A DNA stretch of 64,000 nucleotides from Spirodela intermedia (GCA_902729315.2 LR746269.1:3854001-3918000), one strand, 5' to 3'; positions 23,168 through 36,632 are shown, counted from the first letter of the stretch. Numbers and translations: made by a program. The notes: generated from the letters alone by a model not told the origin.

Positions 23168-24654
23168 ATGCCGCCGCCCTTCTTCCGAGTCCGCTACCTC
23201 TTCTTCCTGTCCTTCTTCTCCTCGGCATTGGCAGTGACGCCATCCCCTGCCGCCGCCCCAACGGTTGCCCCTGGCGGCTCCGCCGACGCACTTGCCCTCC
23301 TGGCGCTCAAGTCCGCCGTCGACCCTGACGGCCGCCTCCCCTTCAACAGGACTCCGCGGTGGCCCTACGCTCATTGCCGATGGGAGGGTGTCCGGTGCTC
23401 CACGGTGGCCGGCGAGTGGCGGGTGACCCACCTCGTCCTAGAGGGACTGCATCTCCGCGGTCGATTCCCGGCTGCAGCTCTCGGTAGCCTCGGCCAACTC
23501 CGCCTTCTCAGCCTCAAGAATAACTCACTCTCCGGCCCCGTTGGCGACCTCTCCAACCTGACCGACCTCAAGGCCCTCTTCCTCGACCACAACCGCCTCT
23601 CCGGTGGATTTCCGCTCTCTATCCTCCTCCTCCGTCGTCTGCGCACGCTCGACCTGTCCCATAATGCCCTCTCTGGTCGCCTCCCCGCCGCCATCGCTTC
23701 CGACCTTGCCCGCCTGTACTGCCTCAGACTGGAATTCAACCGCTTCACGGGACCCCTTCCCCCGTTCAACCAGTCCTCCCTCATGGTCCTCAACGTCTCC
23801 GGGAATGACTTCTCTGGCCCCATCCCTACCACCGCGATTCTCCTCAGCTTTGACCCGTCGGCCTTCTCCGGTAACCCGGGTCTCTGCGGGAAGGCCGTCA
23901 AGAGGGAGTGCCGGAACACTTTCTTCTTCTTCGGGAGCCCCGCCGCCGCTCCCGTTCCGTCGTCGGCTGGACGTCTAATGGGGATTCTCCTACCGGAGGG
24001 GGAATCGTCGACTTCTTCACTTTCGGCCACCTGTAAGAAACACAGGAGGATCGCGGCCGCGGTCGGATTTGTCGCCGGTGCTGTTTTGTTGATCGGGCTG
24101 GTGGCCCTTTGCGCCGCCGCGAGGAGGAGGCAGAGGAGGGTCTTCCTCCCCCAGAAGATGTCCTCCGCAGCGATGCCGGACGACGCCATGGAAATGTGCC
24201 ACGCCGACGGCAATACCTGCAATGGCGGCGCAGAGGGAACCACTACCCTGGCCTCGGCAGCGGCAGCGGCCATGATGTCGGAGGAGAAGGTGAAGAGGAT
24301 GGGGAAGAGCGGCGGGCTGGTGTTCTGCGCAGAAGAGGAGAAGACTTACACGCTGGAGCAGCTGATGAGGGCGTCGGCGGACATGATGGGCCGGGGAAGC
24401 GTGGGCACGACCTACAAGGCGGCGTTGACGGATCAGTTGACTGTGAGTGTGAAGCGGGTGGACTCCGGGAAGCTGGCGCCGGGGGGGAGGGAGGTCTTCG
24501 AGCGCCACATGGAGGCGGTGGGGCGGCTTCGCCACCCCAACCTCGTTCCCCTGCGGGCATACTTCCAGGCCAAGGAGGAACGCCTCCTTGTCTACGATTA
24601 CCAGCCCAACGGGAGCCTGTTCTCTCTCATCCACGGCAAGTCCCCCTCTCTCTC

Positions 24655-24685
<31 letters not shown>

Positions 24686-25642
24686 CTGTTTCCCTCTCTT
24701 TCTCTCACTAGAGCTCTCTTCACCAGCGCGAAGTTCTACCGTTTTCCGTCGTGAGCGGTGAGAAGGAGACCAAACTGACCCGTGGGCCAGATCACCTGAG
24801 GGAATCCACAGTGGCCGGATTTGAATTCAAATCTGGAAATTCTTAGCAGTGACAGCCTGTTTCTCTCTCATCCACTGCTGCCTGCAGACATCTCTCTCTC
24901 TCTCTACCCCCATCCCCCGGACTGGCTTGAAACGCCCGCCCTTTGTCTGACAGACGAATGGTTAATTTTCTTGCTCGACGGCGGAACAAATTGGCGGACC
25001 CGGAATCAATCTATAGGATTACCTTCTTTGAAATATATGACGGCCGGGATCAGATATTGAGGATCGATCATCTTGTCAGGGTCGAAGTCGGCGCGGTCGA
25101 AGCCGTTCCACTGGACCTCCTGCCTGAAGATCGCGGAGGACGTGGCGCAGGGGCTGGCCTACATCCACCAGGCCTCGCGGCTAGTCCACGGCAACATCAG
25201 GTCCTCCAACGTCCTCCTCGGCGACGACTTCGAGGCCCGCCTCGTCGACAGCTGCCTCGCGCTGCTCGTCGAGCCCACCGCGGCGGGGGAGGGCGACGCC
25301 GCCTACAGGGCCCCGGAGATGCGCGGCTCCGACGGGCGGCTCACCGCCAAGTCGGACATCTACGCCTTCGGGGTACTGATGCTGGAGCTCCTCTCCGGGA
25401 AGCCGCCGCCGCCGACGCTGCCGAGCCCCGCCGACGAGCTGCCGGCGTGGGTGCGGTCGGCGAGGGAAGACGACGCTGTGGAGGACGAGAGGGTGATGAT
25501 GTTGCTCGGCGTCGCCGTCGCCTGCGTCCGGGCTTCGCCCGACAGCCGCCCCACCGCCTGGCAGGTCCTGAGGATGCTTCAGGAGGTGAAGGAGGCCGAC
25601 GCCGATGACGAAGCTGACGTTGACGCCGCCGGTGGCTCTTAG
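23168..25642 (+). CDS. LRR receptor-like kinase, predicted inactive (subfamily LRR-III type)
   Basis: Two exons, 23168-24635 and 25080-25642, joined in frame give 676 residues, normal for this family (the group of Arabidopsis At5g67200 and At3g50230). Order: signal peptide (about 1-23); LRR N-cap with the CRWEGVRC cysteine pair; about five LRRs ending in the GNPGLCG cap; a Ser/Pro/Ala-rich stretch; one membrane helix (about 294-318); then a cytoplasmic kinase fold from about 395. The ATP-binding lysine is present (VSVKRVD, about 428), but the catalytic loop reads HGN (526-528) instead of HRD, and the DFG position reads DSC (546-548). The protein is therefore expected to be a pseudokinase acting as a plasma-membrane signalling scaffold. 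The Gly loop is also degenerate (GRGSVGTTYKA), while the APE-like motif (YRAPEMRG) is intact. The start is the first ATG of the frame and opens the signal peptide. The coding sequence is very GC-rich. The intron has GC-AG borders. Confidence 0.95.
24636..25079 (+). other. GC-AG intron of the LRR pseudokinase gene
   Basis: Only one junction restores the frame and the conserved sequence: CAC G|GCAAGT ... TTGTCAG|GG TCG AAG, giving HGSKSARSKPFHW across the join. The nearby GT (24640) would leave the wrong phase with this acceptor. GCAAGT is the known strong consensus of the minor GC-AG donor class. The intron carries a (CT)n tract at its 5' end and two diverged phrases copying exon words ('cctgtt.ctctctcatcca'). 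Confidence 0.9.
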
Positions 25643-28399
25643 ATTGGTCAACTTTCTGTTCATCCTCGTTGACCAGTAGACCGACAACTTGCTATTCTTG
25701 GAAACCCCATCAAGTGAGCTATCAGGTATGTTGTGATAATCTGCGACAAGTGCTCGATAATTCAGATTTTTTAGTTGCTATCACCTCCTTATAGGTCCTT
25801 GCATTTTTGTAATCAAGTGGGGACAAATTAAATTGATTAAGATTCTAAAACAGGTCGTCTAGTCTTCTGACGCGGTTACGTCAAGTTCTAGCGAGATAAG
25901 TTTGAACTTCAGTGGTCAAAGCTTCTGCAACTCTCTAGCTCACTCTCCTCTCAATGTTTAGAATCTCGGATATAGGCCCAATGTTCATATAGAAATAAGT
26001 TGACCTAGCTTGAGCTTACAAAATAATATTTGTATCATTAAACATATGTGATAATTTAGGTAGCATGGCCAACAGGAGTTGGCAATAGTCCTTCTGTCAT
26101 CATCTGTAACCAATAACCTATTATTCATGCATAAAAATCTATTTTATTTATGTTTTAAAATAGTTTTAAAATGTGCAAGGCCAATACTACAAAGATTTAA
26201 CTATGCACTAGGTGTGAACTAATTGTTGGCTTTATAGTAATTTTGTTTGATCTTTGAAAAATTGACAAAAAGGTCAACTAGAAATTTTACTAATATTTAA
26301 ATGGCTAAAAATAATGATGTATATTAATAGCAACATGTTGAAAGAGTCTCATGAAAATAAGATATTGAATGTTGATATTTCTAAATATTTCATATTTTCC
26401 ATAGGATTTCACTTAGGAGCTCAATGTAGGTCCTAAGGTAGCTAGATGAGTAGCCAAAAGTATGATTGAATGAATTGATGTTTACCTTTTTCTTTGGGTT
26501 TCAAATATGTTAGATTGTGTTAAGGTGGGTCTACACACTTTGGGTCAATTGCTTTGGTCAACACATTACGTAAATATCAGCAGACAAAATAGTCTTCAAG
26601 AGTGGTTTGGCCTTAGTCCACTTTTACTTACTAAGGGTTATTGTCATTGGTTTTCAATATTCTCTACAGAAAAATAAGCATTTAATTCACATGATCAAAT
26701 AATTGTTTTGCACAATATATTTCACAGATTTATCTCCCTACATTAGATGAGTCTTGAAGTTAACACAGTATTCTTTGGCTTTCAAATACTTTGGTTAGAT
26801 TGTGTTAAGGTGGGTCAATACACTTTGAGTCAACTAGCTTGGGCCAACACATTATGTATCCTCATTTTGCTGAGTTTTGGAGGCTTGAGAAAGCTTGAAC
26901 GTTATAACACATACATTAAAAAGTAATATAATTTTGGCATGAACGAATCAAGCTGATATGTGAGTGTGAGGTGTGTGTTCAAAACTCTTAAAATTCTTTT
27001 ATCACCCATAAAAGTTTGAGCTTTCTAATTCAAATCATTACATTCAATCAGTTAAATATTTTCTAGGGCGGCCCTTATGTCAACTTATAGAGCACCCTTT
27101 AAGATTAGATTGTTGGAACAACTTTTGACCAAATTACTCTCTAGACCCTATCAGAAAATGATCTTCTCATTTTAAAATTGCCAAAACTAATTTAGGATAA
27201 ATTCGTCACCTGGGGGTAATGAGGTGTAATCATCTGACATTTTTCAGAATGATATATGCTAATCTATGAGACTTCAAGATAGATTCAGGAATATAGAAAG
27301 TTGTGAGTCCTGTAGTCAATGTCATTGATGGAAATATTATTCTGTACAATTTCAGGTAGATCATTTGCAACAATTTCTAGGTAATGTGGTTTGATAATTT
27401 CTTCACAATATTCTCCCTCATCATATTCAATTGCTATAATGGCATTGGGTGTTGAAACTCTACCATTGTTTGAGTCTAGGGAAGCTTGGTGTAAAAATTA
27501 GTTTGAATGAGTTGGCACAGTTTTAGAATAAAAATAAAATTATGGGTCAATAATGAAAGGTAGAAAATCTTCCTAAGATTCAGAATGCATAATAATAGAG
27601 ATTGATCGATATTTAACATAAAAATAGTGTTTTCAATTTTTTAAAGAATTACCTTGGGAAGGATAACTTCATGACAAGACTCAACTCATAGAAGGTGATA
27701 AAAAGGTAGGTTTTCAAATTTAAAGTCATATTAATAGGCTGAAGTCAAAGTATAGGACACCAATTCTATGGTTTCCATTTGATCTCAAAGATTGAAGACC
27801 TTGAAAAATTAGAATCATGTATGAGTGAAACAGGAAATAGACAATGATGATGAAATTTTACTCATGGATATAAGATCAAAGGGTAACTTTTAATCAAAAC
27901 TATTGCATACTATTCCTATTGGTTGGGCTCTAGGACTGAATAGAATTGACTGTTGGAAGTTCTAATGGACTAGAAAATTCAGATTTTGATGGAATAGAAT
28001 TGTAATATGAAAATTAGTCTTCTTATTTTCTATTTCATTGATCACTAGCATATATACTTGTATCATCGCCCTCAGCTATCTAAGAAATAGATTCTAAATA
28101 TTTTTAAATTTATGATATGTATTTTTTTCTATATTTTTACTTGTCAAAACTCTGTTGTTCTGGATCAGAAATAGAGTCAACACACTATTTTTCTATTCAT
28201 ACATTTATTCAATGTAAACAACAGTAAAAAGTGAACATCATTCATCAATCATTATATAATTTCCAATTCATAAGGAAACTCATTCAATTAATAATTTCAA
28301 AAAAAATCCAAACTGATTTTATTTAAACTTTGTGAATAATTTCTGAATTTAGAGATCTAAGTTTAAGCTACATACCTCCTTTTCTGCTACACATCCTAA
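25643..28399. other. 3' flank of kinase gene and AT-rich intergenic
   Basis: No gene is recognised. A diverged direct repeat lies at about 26507-26575 and 26780-26860. Both copies contain 'ttagattgtgttaaggtggg', then 'tca..acactttg.gtcaa', then 'ccaacacatta.gta', about 285 bp apart. The rest is AT-rich without structure I can name. Confidence 0.5.
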
Positions 28400-31300
28400 T
28401 TTATCTTCTAAGATTGATAAATTTTCTATTTTTAAATGCTTAGTGAAAATATTAACTAATTAAAATTCAGCATCAATAAGATTAGGATAATATCATGTAT
28501 ATTTACGTGATCTTTGATAAAATATTTTTTAATGTCATTTTATTTTGTCTTAGAATAAATCATTAGATTTTTAGCTAAGTTAATTGTACTGCTATTCTCG
28601 CACATTATTGAATTTCTTTCTAGATCAATCTTATAATCCATTAGCTAATATTTAATTCAGTAAATTCGTGCACAATATAATTTGGTTTGCTATATATTCA
28701 GCTCCAAACGATTGATAAGGCAACCATTGCCCATCTCTTAGATACTCAAAAGGTAAGGCATCCACCCAGAATCAAGCACTGGCAATTGGTATTTTTTCTG
28801 TCAATTAGATTTTAGGTGGAATGAGAATCACTCTAATCGCTAGATTCATTTCACACTAGCTTGAAAAGTAAAATTTAAAATTATCTGTACATGTTATAAA
28901 TCTAAAAGTTATTTTCACATAAGTTAGGTGTGATTCTTCATGTCACTTTGAAATCAAGCACATAACCAAGTTTCAAAATAATATCAGGTCTACTTTCTAT
29001 CAAATGTAACAATGATCATATCATTCTTTTACTTTTTTTGATATGTTAGTTTTCTATTACTGTCAAACTCTGTTTATCTTTCTATTCATAGGTCTTTTCT
29101 TTACTTTTCCTTCTAGAAATATCATATTTCCTAAAAAATATATAATATATTTTAATTGAGATATGAATATTCCATCTTTTAACTATTTGATTAATAATCT
29201 TAGAAAATAGCTAAGTTCACCCTTGGTACTCATCTGAAATAGTTTTAAATTTTCAATTTATATCTGGTTTGGATACTATTCCTAACATCCCCAAAAATAT
29301 GACATATTTCATGACTCTTGACATTTTTCCATTTTACTAAAAGAGTCTTATTTTCTGAATTTTATTCTAATTTTTAGAGCATCACATCATCATCATCATT
29401 ACTTGAAATTTTTATGAAATTTAGCTTCTAATAATTTTTCATCATCCTCAAGAAAAATATAATTTCAGTTTCCCCCACAATTTCCTCCACAATTTCCTCC
29501 ACAATTTCCACGATTTCCATTAGTATGGTCTTATAAATATCTAATAAAGTTGTATTCTTTATATCAACAGCACTCTTTTTTTGAAATGTCCTAGAACTTG
29601 AAATATCATGTGTTATGTCTTTGATCATCACAAAATTGTAAGAAATTTTGATCTTCAAATTCGCAGTCCTCAATTCTTTTTGATTATCAAACTTCTTATA
29701 AAAAAAAATTAATTTCTCAAGAGTGCCATCTTTATTTTCTCAGAAAAGTATTGTGAGTCTAAAAAAGTCATATGTTACCACAAATCTATCTTCTCACTAA
29801 GGCATGAATAAACCCATGTCTTTAAGGTTATCACTTTTCTTAACTTATTTTCCTCCAATGCATATGTAACAGTCAACATTTTCATCTAGTTTCTTGTTTT
29901 TGTATTAGTCCAATTCTAACATCTTAAATGTCTATGCCACAATTTCATCAAAAAATTTAGATTTATTTTAAATCAAGCAAACATTCAAATTTAATAATTC
30001 TCATAGGTAAATATGTAATTAATACTTTTCCTTACAAAAAATGGGTATTTTTATAATTTCAAGAATTCAAAACACGACAAAAATTATTATTGAAATTTAC
30101 CTTCATCTCTTTATCTCATTATTGAAATTAAAATGAGAATAGCTTTATGTGTTAGACCTTTTACTAGCATGGATTTTTCAGTTAAAATATGATCATTAAT
30201 CTGTATGTTTCCATATCCTAACTTTCTGCCTTTACATTATCTTCAAATGTTACTTTGCCTCCCTTTTATATGAGTGAGATAAGTCTCCTTCTCTCTCCAG
30301 TCATACTCCTTGAGCAGCCACTGCCAAGGTACCATAAAACTTCATTTACCCAAATAGACCCCTAAAGAAATAACATTTATTTTAGATGAGGGACTCAGAC
30401 GCAATCTAGACTTATGTCTCTAAATGTTTCTAAAATATTCTTAGGAACTCAGATTTTTTAAAATTTTATTCCCCTAAGAACCTCATTTTCACTCTTGTTT
30501 TGTATCCATTTAAATGGGCTAGATGCACTTGAAAATTATTTTTATGTTTCTGTAAAGCAATCTGGTGTATCTAAATTTTTTCTGTGTATTTATAAAGTGT
30601 TTTGATGTACATACAGAACAAGAAATATTTATACTTTCGTAAGTATGAGTTTTCTATTTTTCAGTTTTCATCTTTTTTTCTCTTGATCATCTTGTGTACC
30701 CAATTACATCTTTGTTTATATTATATACCTATGCTAGGTTTCCATCAATTGATTTAATTTTTTATTTACTATCATTAAACTTTTGCATGAAATTCCTCTT
30801 CTGATTTTCTTCCTACAAATATTTCGTGTTATTCTGATTCTCAATGACAAAAACTTCTCTACTAATGTTATCTAATTGTGACCTAAGTTCCATATTTTCC
30901 CTCATCTAGTCATTGATTTTTTATTTTTGTATTTCCACATAGTTTTAGTAACGTCTAACCTTTCATAAACATATTTCACGTTTTATTCTAAGACATTGTT
31001 TTCATTCTTAGTTGTTTTTCCAGATTAAAAAAAATCTAATGCAGCACCAATATCAGCAATTATTTCATCCAATTCTTCAATAGACATTTCATCAATGGAT
31101 GTATTTTAACTTAGACTTGTGTGCAGTAAAACAAAGATTAGTTTTATTTTCTGCACTCAAGTGACCTAGTTTTCTGCACTAAAAACCTTTCAGCACTTTT
31201 AAAAAAAAATCGGTAAAAGGAAACAAATTAATTAGATTTTTTTTCTAGAAAATTTCTTCTTCCTTCTATTAATCAGTTTTTTTCAACTTCCTAGTCAACA

Positions 31301-32010
31301 TGGCTATCTCCTCCTAATCTTCTTTATTGCTTGAAATCTTCTCTTCAGCCTTAATTCTGTAGATTTCAACACAACTAATTCTTTATGGATTTTTCTGCAT
31401 TTTCAGCAAGAATTCTTAAACCCTTCTTGATAGTTAAAAGTGACCATATTAAATCATCAACAGAAATTTTTGTAAGATCTTTGACTTCTTCAATAATGTC
31501 ACTTTTAGTCACTAAGAGGGGGTTAGTGAAAACATTTTTTTCCTATTCATTTCATCTTTAGGTTAAGTTCTTCCTAAATTTTTCAGACCATTAATGATAT
31601 GAGTGAATCTATCAAACATTTCTCAAATGGTCTTATTCTAATTCATGGTAAACAATTCATATGTATGATTTAGTTAGTATAAGTCAAAATTCTATTGAGC
31701 TCCTTAGGATTTCTAATCCATAAATCAACATTTTTTGGCTCTTGCATTCAAGGGGAGAATCTTCTTATATTGATCACCTTCACTATCCTTAACTTTCAAA
31801 GGACCATTAATTATAATCTCTTATAATTCATTTAATAATTCTTATGTAATCATTTTCATCTTTATTCTTTTTAAATAAAACTTCAATATACTTAACAATG
31901 GGGATTTTTGTACTATACTCCCCTCCATATTGTTTCTTGAGGTGCAGGCCATTTTAGGATCTACTCCTCAGATAAATTCATTTCTTATGTGCAGAGTTAA
32001 ACTTGAATAT
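28400..32010 (-). mobile_element. Decayed Ty1-copia retrotransposon
   Basis: Read on the minus strand, fragments of a copia polyprotein appear in the correct order but broken by many stops and frameshifts. At about 31500-32010 a gag (UBN2-type) remnant reads FDRFTHIINGLKNLGRT after a PKELNRI segment. At about 28950-29000 a pol C-terminal remnant reads SRPDIILKLGYVLDFKV, followed at 28790-28830 by IDRKNTNCQCLILGGCL. At 28545-28610 the RNase H end reads STINLAKNLMIYSKTK. Gag to RNase H covers about 3.5 kb, slightly shorter than usual, so some internal sequence is lost. Integrase and the catalytic parts of RT were not identified. No clean LTRs were found. A three-mismatch primer-binding-site-like word near 33230-33241 may mark its 5' side. 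Non-functional. Confidence 0.75.
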
Positions 32011-35000
32011 CACTAGTTGGATTTTAGGTTACACTTAGGTTAATAATAGAAGTGGAATTAATCAAATCCTAGCTTTAATTTTTGGCCCTCTTGAAAATTA
32101 TTTGATCTATTTCTCTTATCCTAAATCTTATGTCTTTCTAGATCTAAATATCAAACACTCAAATATTTTTATAATGGTTTGACTCCCTACCTCTATTCAC
32201 CCTCTTAGAACACCACATTCTTATGTTCAACTAAACCAATTATTTAACAACACAACTTATTATTACTCAGTTCAACTCCTATAGAATTTTACTCTGAAAT
32301 TTTCTTCTAAATTAATGATTTTAGGAGCTCAACATTTATAATAGAGATCAGCTCTTTTGAATGATTAAATGAAAAATTATTCATAAGTCATTTCCACAAA
32401 TATAAGCATGAATTTTATCATGAGATATTTCTAGATGTTGGTATTGACTAAGAGTATATCCAAAAATTTAATATATATGATGATAAATTATGCTTAATTT
32501 TCTCTATGATCTTATGGTTGGAAAGTTATATGATTGTAGTAGACATTTCCATTTGCTTTGATCACCTGAATTTCACTTCTTCACATGGTGTCTACTCATC
32601 ATTTGGCCAAGCTTGAAGACTTCTCAAATTCACATATATTTCTTTGTACAAATTGTTAGCAAGAATTGTGAGATGGTAGAGACATAAAAAGTGATTGCTT
32701 AGAACTTATTACTAGTTGCATATATCTTTAATTTATAGGGAAATTAGATTTAAAAGCTTTCCCTATTTTCCATTATCTCCTAACATTAAAATCACAAAAT
32801 TAGTTAAAAATTCGAATAGTTGAAAACCAGATGACATGACTTTAATGGTTTCAACATCAACTAAAATTATTTTATCACCAATACATATATCTAAAGTTTA
32901 TCAATTCAAAAACTTCTTGTTAGTATCCATTGAAATAGAACCAATAATGCATCTTGAAATAAAATAATAATTTCTCAATCAAAAATCATCCAAATTACCT
33001 TAGATAAATAAAAAATGTTTAATAGACACATTAAATTATTATATCGATGTAAAAAATCATAACTTTGATGACATATAATTCAGCAACGTTATTTTATAAT
33101 TGATATTTATCAATATTTGAAATATCTAGAGTTATGATGCAAAGAGTTTATATTCAATCTATTAATTTTATATCAAGAAAAGTCACAACTAGCGATTTAC
33201 ACATCATAATCATCTAGTAGACTGAGAAAGCTTTGATACTTATCTTTTACATTAACCTTCTCATTGATTCTGATGTGCTGATCAATTATTTTCATCATTA
33301 GTATTATTTTTTAATATTAACACTTATAGTAATAAATAAAGTAATCATTTTGAGAAATAAAATTTATCAAAATTTAATATTTAATATTATAAGTATCTAC
33401 ACCTTTTAATATTATGAGTAAATAGTATAATTTGATGCATTTAATGATTTTATGTGTTTGTTGTCATCCAAATAGAATTCAATTAATGCTCTAACATACA
33501 CAGCCTATTCTACATTTGAATATATTTGTTGTTGGATCCCATTAACCTTGTGTTTCTACTAAACTATAGGTTTCAATCAATTACCATATTTCACACCTCA
33601 ACTTAGTTTGAGTTTCTTCCTAAAACTCTCTTCTAACTCACAACTCTAGGTAATCAACACTCAATATTTTTGTGAAAAATCTCTACTAGATTCACATGTA
33701 TAAGAGGCCAACAAACTCACTTTTAAAATTCACAGAATAAAATGTATTACCATCAAACTTTAAAACTTTCCTAAGAGCATATAATATGAAAGTTTCTATG
33801 TGAGGAAGGTTTTTGTCTACTTAAGGTGAAATGATATTATTATTTTTGTTGGCTATATCTGTCATGATCCTTGCATTAGCTCCTTTTCATATTGTATGCA
33901 TGCCTTTTTTCTAAGGCAATTTTTTTTCCTTTTCTAAGTTCTCTAAATCATTAGAGTTCCATCGAAGTACAAGTTTTGATGCCTTTGGTTTTAATAATTA
34001 CAAGTGAAAAAAATATAATATTAATTTATTTAATATTAATGGTCATTTATGTCTCAAATGTTCAATATGTTCATTATAGTTATTATATGAATTATTTTTA
34101 TTCATTTAATGATCTTATCACTAGAAATTAAGTATGTGGTATTAATCCTTGATATTAATTGATTCTTCATTTTAGGAATATTTGATAAGTAAATGATATG
34201 AGTTGAAGAATCATCCTTCAATAAAATGATAATTATATGGTTAAATGCATAGAAGCAATTTGGGAGAATTATCTTATCTATTGATTATATATTTCTCTAG
34301 TAATCTTATGTATAATTTAACATTTTAAAATGATAATAGATATGTTCCCTAAGATCTCTCATGGATGAAATTAGCAAAAAAGTTAGAAAGCGGAAGAGAT
34401 ATTCAAACTTCAAGCACAACATCTCAATAGTGCTAGTCACTTGCTTATGCGGACAAAAGTCAGAGTAAATGGATGATTTGAATTTGAAATAAACATTCAA
34501 CTGCTCTTCATAAAGTTAAAAAACTCTAATTTAAATTTGAATTTGAAAAAAGACAAAGGGATAAGAAGATTTGATGTTTGGAACATCCAAAAGTTATTAC
34601 TGCATATTCCCAAAAATGGTAATTATTTGAATGATACTTTTGAATGTTGGAAATCCTCTAAAATTGAGAAACTATTAGAAGACAGAAGACTACTTATCAG
34701 AGAAGGTTTGAAGATCAAAAACTAATTGATTACAAGAAGATTTAAGTCATCCTCTCAAACTGTTCCTAGCACAAGCATCACCATCATGCTAGAATGTCAT
34801 ACCATCTTCTCTTGTTGATTTCAACTAGACAATAAAGTGGACACTATTCTCTCTAATGAATAGATCTATTAATCAACAACAAAGAGTTAGCCAATTGGGT
34901 GGTCGCTCAACATTAAATATGGGGGAAAGCCTATTTTTTGTCTTACTTACTCTCAAAAGCCTTAGTGTAGTCATTGAAATCAGGGCATGCATTCCCAATA

Positions 35001-35400
35001 CTTTCCGATTACACATATTCTTGGGTAGATCGATATACTACATAACTTTTAGAGAGAAATAAAGCAACATTTTCTCTTGAAATCATTAGTAAGAATTTGA
35101 TGATAATATTTTTTTTATTTTGAATTTACCTTCATTTTTATTTTACTTTGTAGAGGAGTTTTTATCATCCATCAAAGATCCTCTACTTGTTGTCATGGTA
35201 TTAACCAATTCTAACTCGTAAAACCTATATGCCAGCCCAACTCTTCATTGATTGAATATGAGGTGAGATATTGAGAGCAACATCCCATGTCATTTATGGA
35301 CATGGATCAAGGAACTTAGCGTCAATCTAAACACTTTGACTTTCCCCCAATCATTATAACTAAACTCATGCTGCATGTCATTTTTGAATTATTTTATTTA
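32011..35400. other. AT-rich intergenic, no gene seen
   Basis: Very AT-rich. The first ~1.2 kb may be the 5' part of the copia element. The 62- to 68-codon frames at 34306-34500, 34537-34725 and 34856-35062 carry no recognised domain and have base use like the surrounding intergenic DNA, so they are not called. Confidence 0.5.
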
Positions 35401-35673
35401 TTAAATTATTTCATTATGGAAAAATAATGCGAGCTACCTATCCACTACAGTGCGTCTCCCTCTCTCTCTCTCTCTCTCCCCCTCCCTCTACTGATTCCAT
35501 CTGTCTCCCACCAACCCATTAATCTCTCACGCTCTCTCTCCCTCTCGTAGCGATGAAGAACCCTCAGTAGCATAACAACTCCTCCAATGGGACAGTTACT
35601 AGTGTAACAACTCGTCAATCGCATTTAAAGTGCCGTGATTAAAGTCTTTCTGTTACGAGCAAGCGACCTACCC

Positions 35674-35703
<30 letters not shown>
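35674..35703. repeat. (CT)15 microsatellite
   Basis: Perfect CT dinucleotide run about 1 kb upstream of the IRX15-like start codon. Confidence 0.95.
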
Positions 35704-35705
<2 letters not shown>

Positions 35706-36164
35706 GTATAAAATGCGGTGTAACAAAGGGGGTTGCAGTGACGTCGCCAATAACGACACGCATACATATGCATAAGGACTGTCGAAACACCTGGCTGGGA
35801 ACGAACGAGAGAGAGAGAAACGGTACCACGATGAATGAATTCCGGTCGGTGAGCCAGAGGAATGAATTCCTCTCTCGTCTTACTCCCAGAGTTGGTGAGC
35901 TAGAACCCGCCTTCCTAATAAAGAACCCCCAAATTACAAAGATGAGGAGAGCCCTTTTCGAGTTATGAAAGGATGGACAGTGGCGGCGCCGGTCGCCAGC
36001 CCCGGAACCCAACTTCTCTACTGACTCCATCATATATTGACGCCCATTTTAGGGCCAGGCCGGGTCGGGCCGACAGCCCGGTAAAAGAGCCATTTTTCTC
36101 CGGGCATCGACCTAAATTGCGTTGCGCGGACTCCGCACGCCCAGAGCCAACATGCAAACTATCC

Positions 36165-36166
<2 letters not shown>

Positions 36167-36206
<40 letters not shown>
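36167..36206. repeat. (GA)20 microsatellite
   Basis: Perfect GA run of about 40 bp in the upstream region of the IRX15-like gene. Confidence 0.95.
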
Positions 36207-36209
<3 letters not shown>

Positions 36210-36625
36210 GGCTTTTATGTAAAATACGAGCCCGAAAAGAACGGGGCCCGGCCGGTTGATATCTCTCCATGGTATCCCCCTCTCTCTCGCTCTCTCTCTC
36301 TATTTATAGTTATATTTATATTTATATTTTATAATGATACAGAAGGAACCGGAATCGGCCTAGCGCTGGTGGGCGCCTCGGCGACCCGGGTAGAACCGTC
36401 CGAGTCTCCGTACGGGCGGGTCAGGTGGACTTGAAGATAAAAGTAACACGTCCAGAAACTTAGGACTGGGGACGTGGGCGATATGAAGATAAAATTAAAT
36501 GTTGTCAATTAATTTAAGAAAAAGATCGCGCCATCAGCGGACGTGGGCGAGGAAACTTGTAGATCAGCCCCTACACACAGAGTTCCCTTCTTCTTCCATC
36601 CTCTCTCTCTCTCTCCAGATCTTTC

Positions 36626-36632
36626 TATAAAT
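36626..36632 (+). promoter_or_regulatory. TATA box of the IRX15-like gene
   Basis: TATAAAT lies 93 bp before the ATG at 36725, which would give a leader of about 60-70 bases. It is directly preceded by a CT-rich tract (36601-36615). The placement suits a core promoter, but the transcription start is not measured. Confidence 0.6.

Larger units (their letters stand above)
35401..36600. other. Upstream region of the IRX15-like gene, microsatellite-rich
   Basis: Composition shifts from AT-rich to GC-rich. It contains (CT)n at 35459-35477, (CT)n at 35674-35703, (GA)n at 36167-36206, and mixed CT tracts near 36280-36302. Short frames on both strands (e.g. 35973-36434 plus) are interrupted by these repeats and have no recognised domain. 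Probably promoter-proximal DNA of the gene that starts at 36725. Confidence 0.5.

Noticed and set aside
23371-24273. 300-codon minus-strand frame opposite the LRR kinase exon
   Set aside because: Antisense shadow of a GC-rich coding exon; the plus frame encodes a clear LRR domain.
24943-25608. 221-codon plus frame across the kinase intron and exon 2
   Set aside because: Out of frame with the kinase domain; exon 2 in the other frame carries conserved pseudokinase motifs.
33230-33241. Second primer-binding-site-like word on the minus strand
   Set aside because: Three mismatches to the initiator-tRNA site and 1.2 kb from the nearest gag trace; could be chance in AT-rich DNA.
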